Assembly (NCBI GenBank): GCA_002221725.1 | Contig: NJFT01000149.1 | Coordinates: 39,366 to 103,365 of the forward strand | DNA: 64,000 nucleotides | From: Scedosporium boydii | Lineage: Eukaryota > Ascomycota > Sordariomycetes > Microascales > Microascaceae | Direction of reading: 5' to 3' | Part shown: positions 44,013 through 56,292 of the stretch, one piece after another | How the letters are laid out: each line of letters starts with the position of its first letter | Position numbering within the stretch: position 1 is the first letter of the stretch | Translations under genes and position numbers: made by a program | Notes under the pieces: model-generated | Seen by the model: the letters and a program-made list of their open reading frames with translations, nothing else | Database searches by the model: none | Told to the model about the DNA's origin: nothing

Positions 44013-46132
44013 ATGGAAGGAAGTCCCAGTCCACGCCATCCCCGGTTATCGAGGAGCGCGGTTGCGTGCCAGAGGTAAGAAATAACTCCCCCTCTAACAG
44101 GCCCTTTTCTGGAAAGGGCCTCACAAACCTCCTACTGACCTGCAGTAGATGCCGGAGGAGAAAACAAAAAGTAAGAACAAGCTCCGTTACACTGTGGGAT
44201 CATATCGCCTGGTTCACGTCACTAATCTACAAACCCAAGTGCGACCTCACGTATCCACAATGCTCCAACTGCGAGGCAGCCAAGGTGGTTTGCATGAGCT
44301 ATAACTCTGTCAAAAGGCAGGAAGTTCCCCGCAACTACTTTGAGAATCTTGAGGCGCAGGTAGAGCGGCTCAAAAAAGAATTGCATGAGCTCCGTTCCCG
44401 CACGCCCGGAGGCCAACATGCTGCCGATGCGGACACCCCCGGGCCTGTGCCCGTGTCCGACTACAGCAGTCAACACCAACATGATCTCGTTAAATCTTTA
44501 GCCCTGGTAGTCCTGGAACCTGCTGACCAACCTCGCTTCCTGGGTACGTCGAGCGGTGTTGCTCTAGCAAAAGTTGTCCTGGCATCTGTAGGCTGCAGCT
44601 GGCCTCCGTCCTCTATTGCACCTACCAGCGACCACTCCCTCGCAGTTTGTTCAACAGAGATTAAATCGTCTCTACCACCGCCACAGGTCGCTACGCACCT
44701 CGTCGACGTTTATTTTCAATGCCAAACGCCACTTTTCCCTATCATAGACCGTGCCGATATTCTCGCGTCTGTGCAAGCGGCATATCTCGCCTCAGGTGAC
44801 AATCCCGCCGCGCTGTCGAGAGCTGCGCGGAAGGACCTATTTGTGTCATTTATGGTGTTCGCCATCAGCCTCTGCGGACTCCAGAGCGGATCGGCAGGTA
44901 GAGAGAGCGAAGGATGCTATCACTCTGCGGTCCAATACCTCGATTCCGCCATCAGCTACTCCGAAAGCGACACGGAAACATTGCGCAACATCCTACTCCT
45001 CGCTCAGTACATCTCACTCTCCCCCTCAAAAGGGAACCTATGGCTGCTAGCAGGCCTAGCCCTTAGAATTAGCATCCACATAGGCCTTCACTGGGAGACA
45101 GATGCCGTCTTGAGCCTGGATCGGACGCAATTAAACGAGCGACGGCGGCTGTTTTGGGCAACATATCACCTGGATAGGCTCCTTGTAGTCACACTGGGGC
45201 GGCCGTTCAGCCTAGAGGAGCAAAGCATCGATGTCAAGTTCCCCGACTCGCCGTCAACAATTGAATCGCCAGTCGATTCCCATTCTCAAGAAGTCGCCAA
45301 TCATCTAACTAAGCTGGATAGATTGGAGTCCGAAATCAAGCACGTGCTTTACCGCCACCAGAAATGGACCTCGCTGGCGTTTCCACGACCAGATTATGCG
45401 CTCTGGATAGAAGACATCAAGCCTCGATTAGAAGAGTGGAGGGAATCCATTCCGCCTTTGCAAAATGCTCATCCCGAAAGTATTTATGCATTCGCAAGCT
45501 GGTGGGATGCAATCTATAATAACACTTTAATGCTACTTCATCGGCCGACCCCGGTGACCCCGGAGCCAAGCGTCGAATCGCTTCGGGTTTCTTTCGACGC
45601 AGCGGTCAAATTAATATCCTGCACTCGGTCTTTGCAGAGGGAGCGCAGGCTGGATATGGTCTGGCTATGGGCTCAGCGCCTCTTCGTGGCTGGCCTGACC
45701 CTGATCTATACTATTTGGAATTCCGACGAGTTGAGGAATACGCATGCACCCGAGGAAATCGTTAACAGCGCTCAGACCTGTGCAACAACCCTCGCCGTAC
45801 TAACCGAGAGATTCCCAGCAGCTGCAGGCTGCCGTGATGCACTTGAGACATTGGTTTCTGCTACCGTCAGAGCATTTTTCGCACCAAGGAATCCAGTCTT
45901 CAATGGTGGTAATGAAGGCCAAACGTCGCACTCGGCAATTCCAGGGTCTGTCTTTCAACAGCCGGACATTGGCATTTCCCTTGACGAGATGTACTCAATG
46001 TTTTTGGGAGATACATTCCTGATGGGCCAGGGCGTATCTTCAACGACAGGTTGGTTTGGGTGCGTGGATGATGTTGCATTCGATTTCCGTGATCCGTCAA
46101 CAGAATGGGAGGTCTCCCTCGGAAATAACTAA
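44013..46132 (+). CDS. Zn2Cys6 transcription factor with microexon
   Basis: The exons are 44013-44074, a 22-nt microexon 44149-44170, and 44240-46132, giving 658 residues. The splicing is chosen because only this join gives a correct zinc cluster: ACQRCRRRKQKCDLTYPQC then SNCEAAKVVC, i.e. CX2CX6CX6CX2CX6C. The second intron is 69 nt with no stop, so it can be misread as coding. A coiled coil follows (YFENLEAQVERLKKELHELR), then the fungal-specific regulatory domain with GLALRISIHIGLHW and ERRRLFWATYHLDRLL. It lies last in the oxoprolinase-oxidoreductase-transporter group and is the likely pathway regulator. Confidence 0.9.
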
Positions 46133-48604
46133 TCACTTACTATGCACTACCTCACCTGGGCGTACAAGGCACAGGTGTCTTGTTCTCTGTCCCCACATCC
46201 CCACGGCCAACGAATTGCATCTCCTGCGTCAAGTTCTGCGCTCTAGGGCGTATCTCGGGACAGAGAGCTCGCGAGCAAAAACTACAACAACCGGAGAGGC
46301 TCGAATGTGGAACGTCTTGTATCATTACTTTCCCGGTGGAAATCACCTTCAATGCTCCTTGAAGCAGGGACGGAGAGGTTGAGGGTGGGAACTTGGTTGC
46401 GTGGAGAGGTCGGGGTTGGTGGCGGCCACGTGTCAGTCACCGGTCGACTAAATACACTCGCGGACATGTCCTACTGAAGGGGTGTGTTAGTGAGCGTCCT
46501 ATATATTCCTAGAAAACGTTAAGAATGCCCCAGGTTTCCGGGGCGGGAAGTGGAGAGGAAAGTTAGTACCCGCTGAGAAATTTACAATAGGGACTTGTTT
46601 TCATCGGAGACTGATCGGGACTCACGATAACGGTGGTAAGCTGCCGGGTTTTAGAGGTTAAACATTGTCTTATCATAATCAACAGGGTTAGATAAGTGCA
46701 CCCGAGAGTGCGGTGCTTGGAGCTACATTTCGGCGCTTTGTTTAAGCAAAAGCTCACGGGGAAGGTGAGGAACAACACGAAGTGTTCATAATAAGACATT
46801 GTGGATTGCGTGATCCTGGGAAACTTCCAAGAAGCGGCTATTGAATTATCGTCTCGGCTGAGTGGACACTGACTTGTCAGTTTACTCAACGTGGCTCGTT
46901 GCCCAGGTCGAACCCAGGTGTCCACCCCTGTGCATGCTGCGTCTCGAAAGGACCGGCGAAACCATTGTGGCGTCTCGGCCCTCGTTATTGCAAATGGATT
47001 TTGCCTACAAAACTGGAGTGACCAAGCCTAATCTTGATAATCAAGGCTATTTTCCTTAATAATTCAAATTTGATGCAATCCTCCAGGCTGCCAGGTGCGT
47101 ATGACTGCCCCAACTGCTCAGTTCCATTCCTTACCGTGATAGCCGCTGGCGATCGAGAGAGATGAGAGTCCGTGATGTGGACGTAGCTGGGGATGTCTCT
47201 GTGGGGGCGTCCTCAACAAGCTCGTCTAACTGGCAAATGACCTTAATAATGTGACCGGCAGAACAAAGCTCAACCGTCTTGATGTGAATGTAGAACACGG
47301 GAATGGTTAATGACAGCGGGCACGAGAAGACGGGACTGGAAATCAGCTGCAACAATCCTATCCGAATATTGTGGCGGGAGCTTGCCGGTGTCGAAGTTAA
47401 TGGCGGTGGATTGATGGGGCTTGCAATCCGACAATATGGTCACCGAGGCACCCACTGGCCGCTCTCATTCGTGATCAGTGAAAAACGTCAACTCAGTCAA
47501 CGACCGCCTTGGCGCTGATGTTGCTAGCCTTTTGCCGGTTCTTCAATAGGGTATATCTCCTAAAAGGCCAAAAATGAACCTACTAAGAACATAGACTTGT
47601 AAAACGGAATACCCAAACCAGTGTGTTATCTGAGATGCCAAACGCTGCCCGGCCCAACAGCAGCAACACATAACGGTCTGGGCCAGGCCACCCATAATTC
47701 ATTCCCTGTCGCCTGCCCCCTCTTCGCCAAGCAAAAGCAAGCCAATCGTCATCACCCACAACTTTGCAACTACGTAATGAGAACGACCCACGATGAGGGG
47801 GCAATACGAGCCCCGAAGAGTGCTTGGGGGAGAGAGAGCCGTGAGTTGGTACTGAATTATGAATGTATTATGGTGTTTTCGGCTTCAAGATGAGATGAGA
47901 GTGCCCAAATCAAGCCTTAATTCCGGGGATGCATATTGACATTCCTGCCTCGGCTACTCGTCCAGGAAAGGGCTAGAAGCTCGTCCTACGAAATCGTCCA
48001 TCGCGCAAATACCACCGAGCTCGTATTTGCGTGATACTGCTGAACCTCGTCCACGATCGTCTTAGCGGTTTCGCGGAGGACGGAAAAGAGTTCCTAGCGC
48101 TCCCAAGGTTTAAAAGACATGGCGCTACTGCGGCCTGAAGGGCCGTGCCGTGGGGGGTTAATGCCGCACTAGGTTGTTAGGATCAAGGGGACTTCGGAGA
48201 TAGGCGTTGAGGAGGGGAGCGACAGAGCAGTACGACACATTTGAGTGCGGCAGCTAACAAATTTAGGAGATTTGGAATCAAAGCAAAAAAAAAAAAAAAA
48301 AGGTGACATTGCATGCTTAGAATGAAGCAAAGCCAACTGAGAAGCAAAGCGAGGGCACTGATGGGCGCAATGGTCAAACACATCAGCCAACCTCGACATA
48401 GCATGCATGCATGAGCCACCGCAGGAGCAGGCGGTCAACCATCCGGGCAGATATGCCCCCTTGTTTCGTGATGTGGTACCATCCGATGTTTTTCTTGGCA
48501 GCCCTTTAAATACAGTTCCTGCCTTGGACAGTTTCCTTCTTGTCACACTCCCCTTGCCCCTCTCGGCCGAGCCCCGTCGCACAAAGGAAAAGTTAACGAG
48601 AACG
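46133..48604. other. Long intergenic region
   Basis: About 2.5 kb without a supported gene. Overlapping short frames occur on both strands without domains. There is a long A run near 48,285-48,301. Confidence 0.4.
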
Positions 48605-50435
48605 ATGAGTGATTCAAAATCTCCCAAATCTCCCAAATCGGACGGGACGGCCTCGCCGAAGTCGCCAGCCGCCGCTTCGTCCCCCGGCGCAGCAGGGCCC
48701 GGGGACATCGCAGTCCCGATTGAAGTGGTTCGTGCAACCTGCGTCTGCACCCCCTGCAAGGCCTGCGCACAAGGAAATATCTTCTAAATCTGCCAATATT
48801 AGGACACCACGGATGGCGAGTCAACATACGCGTCGTCGTAAGTCCCATCTATAGTCAGCTCAATCCGGAGAAAGGCGTATGGAATTGGAAGTTAGCAACT
48901 AAATTATTGTATCCAATCCAGCTTGGTGACGGACACGACGTCTCTCAGATCCTCTATTCTTGCCTACAAGTGGGAGAATGGGCGGCGATATCACGCATAC
49001 GAAGATGGTGCATACTGGTAATCATCTCCTCACATTTCCTTCTCAACTGGTTATGGCTTGACAGACGGTATGGTCGTCTAACCCGTGCGTCGCAATTTAC
49101 AGGGCTCCGAACGATGAGAGGCAACAAGAGGCAGAGGATCTGTCGTAAGGCCCTCGTGCCGTTTCCCTTTCCACTTAGGAGCTAACGGGTTTCAGACACG
49201 AAATGTATAAGATCGTCCTCGACAACAAGTTAACCTTGGCGCCGGTGGCTGATAACGTCCAGGTGAGGGAAGAATTGAAACCTGATTCTCGTCCGGGTAC
49301 TTTTGTTGAGAGATTTTTGCTGACGGTCTATCAGCGTGTTCTTGACCTTGGTTGTGGCACGGGAGCCTGGGCAATGTAAGTACCTTTGTCTCCGGACAAC
49401 TCATGCTGCTCGTCATCATTCCGGCTTCGGGGAGCCTTCTAACAGGCAGCCTGTCCATAGTGAGTTCGCCGATGAGTATCCATCAGCCGAGGTGATCGGC
49501 GTGGACCTCTCTCCTATCCAGCCCCCTTTTGTACCACCCAATTGTAAATTCGAGGTCGACGACATTACCAAGGATTTCACGTATCCCGAAAACTACTTTG
49601 ATTATATCCACATTCGATCGTTGGTAGGTTGTATACCTAATTGGGTTGAGTTTCATAAGAAGGTCTTGAGGTTCGTCTTTCCTCGGCAAGGGACATGCTA
49701 CCTTTTATCCTTTTTTCTCTCTTTCCCCCTCCCATTTCTCAATTATCAATCTCAACCTCCTTGGGAGACCAAACCCGTTTCAATTCTAACACCAACAAAG
49801 ACATCTAAAACCCGGCGGCTGGGTCGAGCATGGCGAGTACTCCAGCATCGCACGCTCAGAGGACGGCACCATCAAGCCAGATGCCGCTTTGGTCCAGTGG
49901 GTAGAGGTATTCAAGAAAATCGGCGAGATGACTGGCAAGACGTTTGCCATTTGTGAGACCATGCCCGACGTCTTCAGAGATGCCGGCTACGTCAACATCC
50001 AGGAGCGCCGGATGAAAATCCCCATTGGTACCTGGCCCAAGGATCCCATGCTCAAGAGCTGGGGTGCTTGGAATCGTCAGTTTCTGCTGCAGGGCCTCGA
50101 GGGCTTTTCCATTCGTGGCTTGACGGAACTCTTGGGGGTGAGTTAACACTCTCGTGGCTTCTCTCACTTGACTAACAGCAGCTTCTTGTCCTCTTCTTGC
50201 GATACTAATTGAAAATAGTGGGGATATGAGGATGCTCAGCTGTATATCATGAATGTCCGAAAGGAACTGACAGACCCTAAAATCCACTCTTACGTTGAGC
50301 TGTAAGGAATCTCCTCATTATCCCTGAACAGCAACATTCTGCGAACAAGAGCTGATACATGTTACTATCAATTGCAGGACTTTCATGGCGGCTCAAAAAT
50401 CATTGGACGAGCCGGAGGCGGAGGCTGCTCAGTAG
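48605..50435 (+). CDS. LaeA-like SAM-dependent methyltransferase
   Basis: There are ten exons: 48605-48727, 48803-48837, 48949-49017, 49103-49144, 49196-49262, 49335-49375, 49461-49670, 49801-50137, 50219-50301 and 50378-50435. All joins are in phase. The N-terminus is a Ser/Pro/Lys repeat (SDSKSPKSPKSDG), disordered. The conserved body reads DTTDGESTYASS, YKWENGRRYHAYEDGAYW, the SAM motif VLDLGCGTGAWAIEFAD, VIGVDLSPIQP, FDYIHIRSLVG and HLKPGGWVEHGEYSS. These are hallmarks of the LaeA/LAE1 superfamily of fungal methyltransferases. LaeA itself is a nuclear regulator of secondary metabolism; most paralogues are uncharacterised, so a regulatory role here is not assured. Confidence 0.9.
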
Positions 50436-51159
50436 AATAGAGACTGCGAAGGAATGAATGATATGACAATGGAGGGGAACACCTCGATTTCTGCATTTTT
50501 GACGTGATTCATAGCGTAATAGGAGACGGCACTCTACGGCACAGTCACATCAACGTAACAGGCACCCAGCTCAAGCCGTTAGGGATAATCTCTCATCGTA
50601 CGCTACTGGTCGCCACTAGAACTCGCTCTGCGAATGAATATGCAGGTCTTGTAGTGAGCAGATGGACGTCACTGGAGCCCGTGATTAGTAGTGCCTTTTT
50701 GCAATATTCACTTCCGTGAAGAACAGGAGCCTTGGCAATTAATTTTGATTAGTGAGCGGCAACTGTCTCGCGTCTAATTGCCAGCCGGCCTCGGACTATA
50801 TCAAGACAGTTGAGTCGGCCTGATTACTGACCTTCGCTTACTGCCAAGACAACATCTCCCTGGCGTGGCGTTTTTGGTCATTGAATTGTCAGTCTCTTTG
50901 ATGACGAAAGAGGACAATGTTCACCAGTGTGAGGAAATCATAGGGATATTACTAGTAGGATTCACAGCGGCTCATGCTTGGCTTTGGTGAACATGAACAG
51001 GACAAGGCAAGAAACATGAGACCGCCAACGATAAATAGAGCCCTCACCCGCCACGCTTGAGCATCTCACAAACACTTCAACTCTCTGACAGCAACCCGCA
51101 ATAAGTTAATTTGCAAACATTCCATTGAAACAGAACCAATCGGAACTACCATATCCAAG
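50436..51159. other. Intergenic
   Basis: No gene recognised between the methyltransferase and the glyoxalase-fold gene. Confidence 0.4.
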
Positions 51160-51603
51160 ATGGCCTACACCGACTCTCCTACTTTCTTCCTCAACCTCTA
51201 CACCAACGATCTCGCCGCCGCAACAACCTTTTATAAAGCGATTGGCTTCTCGCATTTGCCAGCCTGGTCTGACGAAAAATCTACCAGTTTCACCCTTCCT
51301 GCTCCCAACGGCAAAGTGGCCCTCATGATCCACAACGTTCCGCGCTTCAAGGAGTTTATCCGTCCGAGCTCGGACGTGGCGGATCCCAAGAAAGCCACCC
51401 AGGCATTGTATTCGTACTCAGCGAAGACAAAGGAGGAGGTGGACGTCGCGTTGGAGAAGGCGGTAGGAGCTGGTGGGGAGAAGGATCCTTTCGTCTTGGA
51501 GGGGCATGGGGAGGGTATGGGGATGTATTCAAGGAGTTGGACGGATCTGGATGGGCATATTTGGGAGGTCGTTGCCATGGTTGGGAAAGAGGGCTGTTCG
51601 TGA
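51160..51603 (+). CDS. Glyoxalase/bleomycin-resistance (VOC) fold protein
   Basis: A single-exon gene of 147 residues. It begins PTFFLNLYTNDLAAATTFYK, the first beta-strand and helix of a vicinal-oxygen-chelate module, has FTLPAPNGKVALMIHN, and ends with SWTDLDGHIWEVVAM, which carries the usual metal-ligand Glu near the end. Small fungal members of this type are cytosolic and of mostly unknown substrate; lactoylglutathione lyase-like activity cannot be assumed. Length is normal and nothing is missing. Confidence 0.9.
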   Translation: MAYTDSPTFFLNLYTNDLAAATTFYKAIGFSHLPAWSDEKSTSFTLPAPNGKVALMIHNVPRFKEFIRPSSDVADPKKATQALYSYSAKTKEEVDVALEKAVGAGGEKDPFVLEGHGEGMGMYSRSWTDLDGHIWEVVAMVGKEGCS

Positions 51604-52767
51604 TTGGGGAATTTATGGGGTTGGTCTTGTGTGTGCTCCGTATCTCCAGATCGCGATAAGAGGAATATGAGCTAGTTGCGTGTGGTGTGCCGATTCATCT
51701 GAAGTTGCTAGCTGGAAAAGGAAACAAATTGAATGACAATCTATTGACAACTGGAGTAGAATAAACTATAGTGTCCATCAGCTCCACTGTGTTTTAGCTG
51801 CCAAAGTAAGTATCCTCGTTGGGTTTCCCAGCGCTCCAGCACCCTCTCGGCGCCTACCACGGAGTTGGCGTTGACATAATCGCCGTATCGACGGCGTCCC
51901 CCTTGGTTGGCATTGCCTTTAAGCGGCCGGACCGGGATGGTGAAGACCACCACCGAGTGTCAGGGAGAAGACGACGAGAGACTTCCGTTTGGTCTGGCGT
52001 ATAAACGTGGCGTCTAGTTGACCAGCCACCCAAGTCTTGGAGCATGCCCAGTTCTACTCCAGTGACTCTAGAAAAGCCCAGCCTACCCGTCACCCAGCAA
52101 GCCCAGAAAACCACACGTGGGCTTCATGTGCCCACTCAAGTTTCGGCATTGTCGACTTAGTGCTCACTCTTGCGCTGAAGTCCAGGGTAGGGCCGCTCCG
52201 GTCCCATGCGAATGCTAGCCTTGCTTGTGATTTTCAGCAATACGCCAGTCGCCAAGCTTGTGATTGAGATATCGTGTCCTCCTATTGTCTTAACTCACCA
52301 GTAGTGTCATCTCCAGCCTCTAGACACTATACCATGGCGATCTTCCTCCATTATATTCCAAAAGTCTCTTCCTCCAGTCGACGCCCACCTCCACTGGATT
52401 CCAAAAGGCTGATCGTCTACGGCATAAAAGAGTCATCTTCCCCTTCATTCCCAAATATTTTCCTCCCTCTTCAGAAACATCTCCTTCCACCTTCCAAAAG
52501 CGCCTTCTCTATCCCACATTCAAAACATCTCTCTCCACCGTCCAAAGCCTCTTCTCCATCCCCATACCTGTTCTTCCCCCTCTCACAATATCTCCTTCCA
52601 CTTTCCAAAGTGTCTTCTCCATCCCAAATCCTTTTCTCCCCCTTTCAACAACCTCTCTTTTCACTTCCCAAAGTCTCTTCTTCTTCATCACAACCACTCT
52701 TCTAAAAGCGGTTTCAACATACAAAATCGTCACCATCCATCTAGTCGATAGATCCAGCCAAGAAACG
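51604..52767. other. Intergenic including the repeat-rich F-box leader
   Basis: No gene is supported up to the pyrimidine-rich repeats that start near 52,340. Confidence 0.4.
52460..52700 (+). repeat. Pyrimidine-rich ~60-bp degenerate repeats
   Basis: Three to four diverged units containing CATCTCCTTCCACCTTCCAA and TCTTCTCCATCCC follow one another and end ~70 bp before the F-box start codon. The plus strand has very few purines. A long Ser/Pro-rich frame through it is a by-product of composition. Confidence 0.6.
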
Positions 52768-54165
52768 ATGGAACTTGATGAGAACCACTCCCCAGCGACA
52801 GAGCCCGGCGACGACGCCAATGCGGCAGGCCATGGCCCGTACAAGCTGCCCCCAGAATTAGTTTTCATGGTTCGAGACCTCTTGCCCACAACTTCGCGTG
52901 TGGCTTTTGCGCTCACTAGCAAAGATTTCCTCGCCACTCTCTATCCTGGAGGCAACCTGCCAAAACTGTCAGAGGAAGAAACTGCTAAATTTCTTACCCT
53001 CCTCGAGAGGGATGCTCCTAGACGCTTTTACTGCCACCTATGTCAGAAACTCGGGCGGTTCGACCCATCCCTCGAGGCCGACTGGAAGAATCAAGAGCAT
53101 GGACGTTGCCAATTAGAGCACGATTATGTGGAGAGCGTCGCTCAGAGCACGCACGGCCTAGCAGAGTTCTCGGTATCTTTAACGGATTATATCAGCGATG
53201 GAGCTTCATTCGACACTCAAATTCGACACTTGTACCAGTGGAAAGTAGGAAAGGCGAAACGAGGTGATGAGTGGCATCGCAGTCTGTTTGACAACGATTT
53301 CTGCCTGTCATATCCGCTGGCCCACCTCGTCATGAATCGCTACTTGTACGGCGAAGCCTACGGGCTTTCTACCCGTGCTCTCGAAAGGGACCAAACGAGA
53401 ACAGTTTCCCTTGGGTGGAGGGATCCAGTTTTGGACAATGCACGGGTCGGGGAATGCTTCATTCTCCCAGAAGGGCCTGAAACTGCCGCCGAGGCAATGC
53501 AGAATTTGACTCTACCACCTAGAATCTTCAGCGATGATCTCGACTATAATGACTCCGCGACGGAGGGGCGCGAATGGGGGTTTCGGCGCCAGTTCAAGGT
53601 GAAGATCCTGGACAACAATCTCTACTTGAGTGCAATCTACATCGTTTGGGGTCCACCAGTCACCAAAGCGAAACTACGGTCCGTCCTCGCCCAGTCACAG
53701 CTTCACATCTGCCCGCACACGGATCTTCCGGAGCTGAACGCCAGCGTCTTTCCAGATAGAAATTTACTTGATTTCGTCGGGTCGGGTGCTGTGCCTTGCG
53801 GCGCACAAAGGGTTAAGGTTCGGTCAGTTTTCCACAACTTGCCCAGTTTCCAAAATTGCATCCGGTCGTGCCCCTGCTGCTTTTGCGATTATGAGATGAC
53901 TGTCCAGCCGAGCGATGGAGTTCGACACTGGACATTTCAGCTCCAGACGTACATTTGGCTGGGCAGCTGCGCCAGTCCGTTTGAGAAGCAGTGGAAAGCC
54001 TTTATGGATGCGCGAGTCCTGAACACCCGCGCGAACGACCGATTACCGGGCAGCTTTATCGTTACCGCCAGCCCAGGAGAAATACGGAGGCGATGGAACG
54101 GGACCGCCGGCCCATTCTGGGGTGAAAGTGCACAGTGGGCTTGTCCAATCTGGAGGGCAGCATAA
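52768..54165 (+). CDS. F-box protein of unknown target
   Basis: A single-exon gene of 465 residues. After an acidic N-terminus, residues ~28-60 form an F-box (YKLPPELVFMVRDLLPTTSR, then VAFALTSKDF), the element that binds Skp1 in SCF ubiquitin ligases. Next is a Cys/His-containing segment (RFYCHLCQKLGRFDP) often seen in fungal F-box proteins of this layout, and later a CPCCFCDYEM cluster. No leucine-rich repeats, WD40 or other known substrate module is recognised. It likely recruits an unknown protein for ubiquitination. Its leader is unusually repetitive. Confidence 0.85.
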   Translation: MELDENHSPATEPGDDANAAGHGPYKLPPELVFMVRDLLPTTSRVAFALTSKDFLATLYPGGNLPKLSEEETAKFLTLLERDAPRRFYCHLCQKLGRFDPSLEADWKNQEHGRCQLEHDYVESVAQSTHGLAEFSVSLTDYISDGASFDTQIRHLYQWKVGKAKRGDEWHRSLFDNDFCLSYPLAHLVMNRYLYGEAYGLSTRALERDQTRTVSLGWRDPVLDNARVGECFILPEGPETAAEAMQNLTLPPRIFSDDLDYNDSATEGREWGFRRQFKVKILDNNLYLSAIYIVWGPPVTKAKLRSVLAQSQLHICPHTDLPELNASVFPDRNLLDFVGSGAVPCGAQRVKVRSVFHNLPSFQNCIRSCPCCFCDYEMTVQPSDGVRHWTFQLQTYIWLGSCASPFEKQWKAFMDARVLNTRANDRLPGSFIVTASPGEIRRRWNGTAGPFWGESAQWACPIWRAA

Positions 54166-54426
54166 CAAGGCTCGAGGGACCCGATTAACCTGGTGTGTAT
54201 GATGGACGATTGTAAAGGCAATGGCGGCCTTTTCTTTTTCGTTTTTGTGGATTTTATTTTTTCCGTTTCCCTTTTTCTCTTTCTCCTTCTTGTTCCTTTT
54301 CTTTCATTTTCAGGCGACTACGTCAGATTCCGGTTGGTGTTCGGCTTGTATCTTGATGAAAAGGCTCAACAGAGAGCCGATCGTCATGTACAATACAGTG
54401 CACACACAGGACCCGAAACAAGCTTC

Positions 54427-54817
54427 ACGCGTCGGAAGAAGCAGAAAAGGTCAATAACCATCGATACCAAGAGCAGCCACCCAGAGCACCCGGTTTCGTG
54501 TTACACCGCAACCACAACGACCGCCCCTTCGCTGGTAACCATCACGGGCATCAGATTTCCAGCCGATGGATCCAAACCGCACCTTGTCTCTCTCACGACA
54601 AGGACCGACGGAGTAGAGGATGGGCCAGATTGTTTTTGGGGCCACATACCAGATTTCCGAGACTTTTGGAAGACACCGCAAGCATGGCAATGGCGAGACG
54701 TGGAGACTTTCAGACTCGAAAAGCGGCCCCTTGAACTGTAATGGGTTATACGTTCTCTTCTATTCCTTCGACCTTGAGTCGCTGCCCGAGAACCGGAACT
54801 TCCCAGTGTCCCTTTAG
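54427..54817 (+). pseudogene. Possible hypothetical gene with one-base frameshift
   Basis: One frame reads ITGIRFPADGSKPHLVSLTT then DCFWGHIPDFRDFWKTPQAW, ending at 54741 after EKRPLEL. The next frame continues without pause as NCNGLYVLFYSFDLESLPEN to a stop at 54817. The two halves look like one protein with a one-base shift near 54735. The start and any introns are unresolved, and a 3' untranslated origin cannot be excluded. Confidence 0.35.
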
Positions 54818-56292
54818 CATCACCCTTCGTAAATAGCAAAACATAGCAATTGTCACTTGGTGAATTGAATAAGATTGATGCCACAAATTATAAACTTGTA
54901 AAGTACTTTATCTGGTACTGGAGGAATGGGGGAGTATTTCAATCCTACATTATAGCAGAGTGTGAACCCTTCTTCCCGCGGTTTGTGTTTGTTAAGAATC
55001 CTACCAGGCATTCTATGCAAGTATTTCTTTGTCAGGCACGCTTGAAGGCTGTCGTCTTCTTGTTCCGTTTCAACTCTTGTTATTAAAATCAGAGATATTT
55101 AACCCCGGTTACAATTCTAGTTCCGGTGAGTTTATTTCACATTCAACGAAAGAGTGAGCAAGCATGGGAAGTTTTCATCATTACCACGATGTCTTACGGA
55201 GTAGCATGGTCAGATTGATGTGGAGGACCGGTCTCAATGCAGGTCCATCCAAAGTACCGAGGTACAAAGGACAAAGTGGTTTGTATACCGTAGTTCAATA
55301 CGAGGTCGTGCTCGCTTAAATCTATGCCCAAAACGTCGCCTGGCAGCAGCCAGATGCGTTACACCCCTGTCCAGACAAGCTCCCTTTCGTCCACCACGGA
55401 GTACTTGCTCCGTACTTCAAAGAGGAGAGCACTTCGCGCTATGATTCCAAAGTAACCACGACTGACTTTGCATGGCTTCTGATCTCTGTACTTCGTAATA
55501 ATACCTCGATTCCACAACTTCGACTGAGGCACCATGGTATAATGCGGGGATGTCCGTGCATTACCCATGCCTGCTAACCCACCCTGCGCAGGTAAATTCC
55601 GGCCTTATTTGAAGATTTCATATCCGAGGGCCTCTCTCTAATATGCTACTGAGACTAAGCCCTAAACTCCCTCATCCCACTTGGCAGTGTGTATGCGAAT
55701 GACATCTACGTCATCACCTTTGAGCACTTCAGCTGGTTGCCGCCCTGCTTCCTCTCCTTTGAGCCCCAGAGGCGGGCGCTCGACTTGAATGAGCACGTGT
55801 GAGATGCGGCGCAGCACACTTGGCGCCAAATCATAATAATGTCGTGGCTGTTGGTGCCCGTAACCTAGGCCGGTCTAAAGGCCTAGAGATTGAACGATTG
55901 CCTTGTTGAGGAATCGGTCATCGAGATGTTTGTGGGAGAGAAACAGCACCGAGAGCTAGCCGAGAGGAGAAGAGGTGAATGGCAGATTCAAAGTCATTGG
56001 CCACATGATGTGTGGCAGCTGTGGCATAAAATAAAAGGAGAAACATGCAAGAAAGGAAGGAAAAAGACGTAAACATCAGCAACAAAACGATCAACATCAA
56101 TGGAATCAAAGGTTTGTTGGAGCCGAGCAAAACACCCCAAAGATGTAAGGGAACAGGGGCACAGAATGCCAGAATGACTCGACCTTTGATCTTTGAATCA
56201 TGGTCCAATAGTCAAAACAGTCTTCGTAGGCGGTCACAGAATCAATGATGAGTAGGAATCTGAATTACAGGGCTTCACAGGCAAAGAGAACT
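54818..56292. other. Gene-poor region
   Basis: No gene supported; short frames only. Confidence 0.35.

Noticed and set aside
48169..48759. 196-codon minus-strand frame
   Set aside because: It overlaps the promoter and first exon of the LaeA-like gene, contains the poly-A tract as a run of Phe, and has no domain.
52274..52705. 143-codon Ser/Pro-rich frame
   Set aside because: Composition effect of the C/T repeat in the F-box leader.
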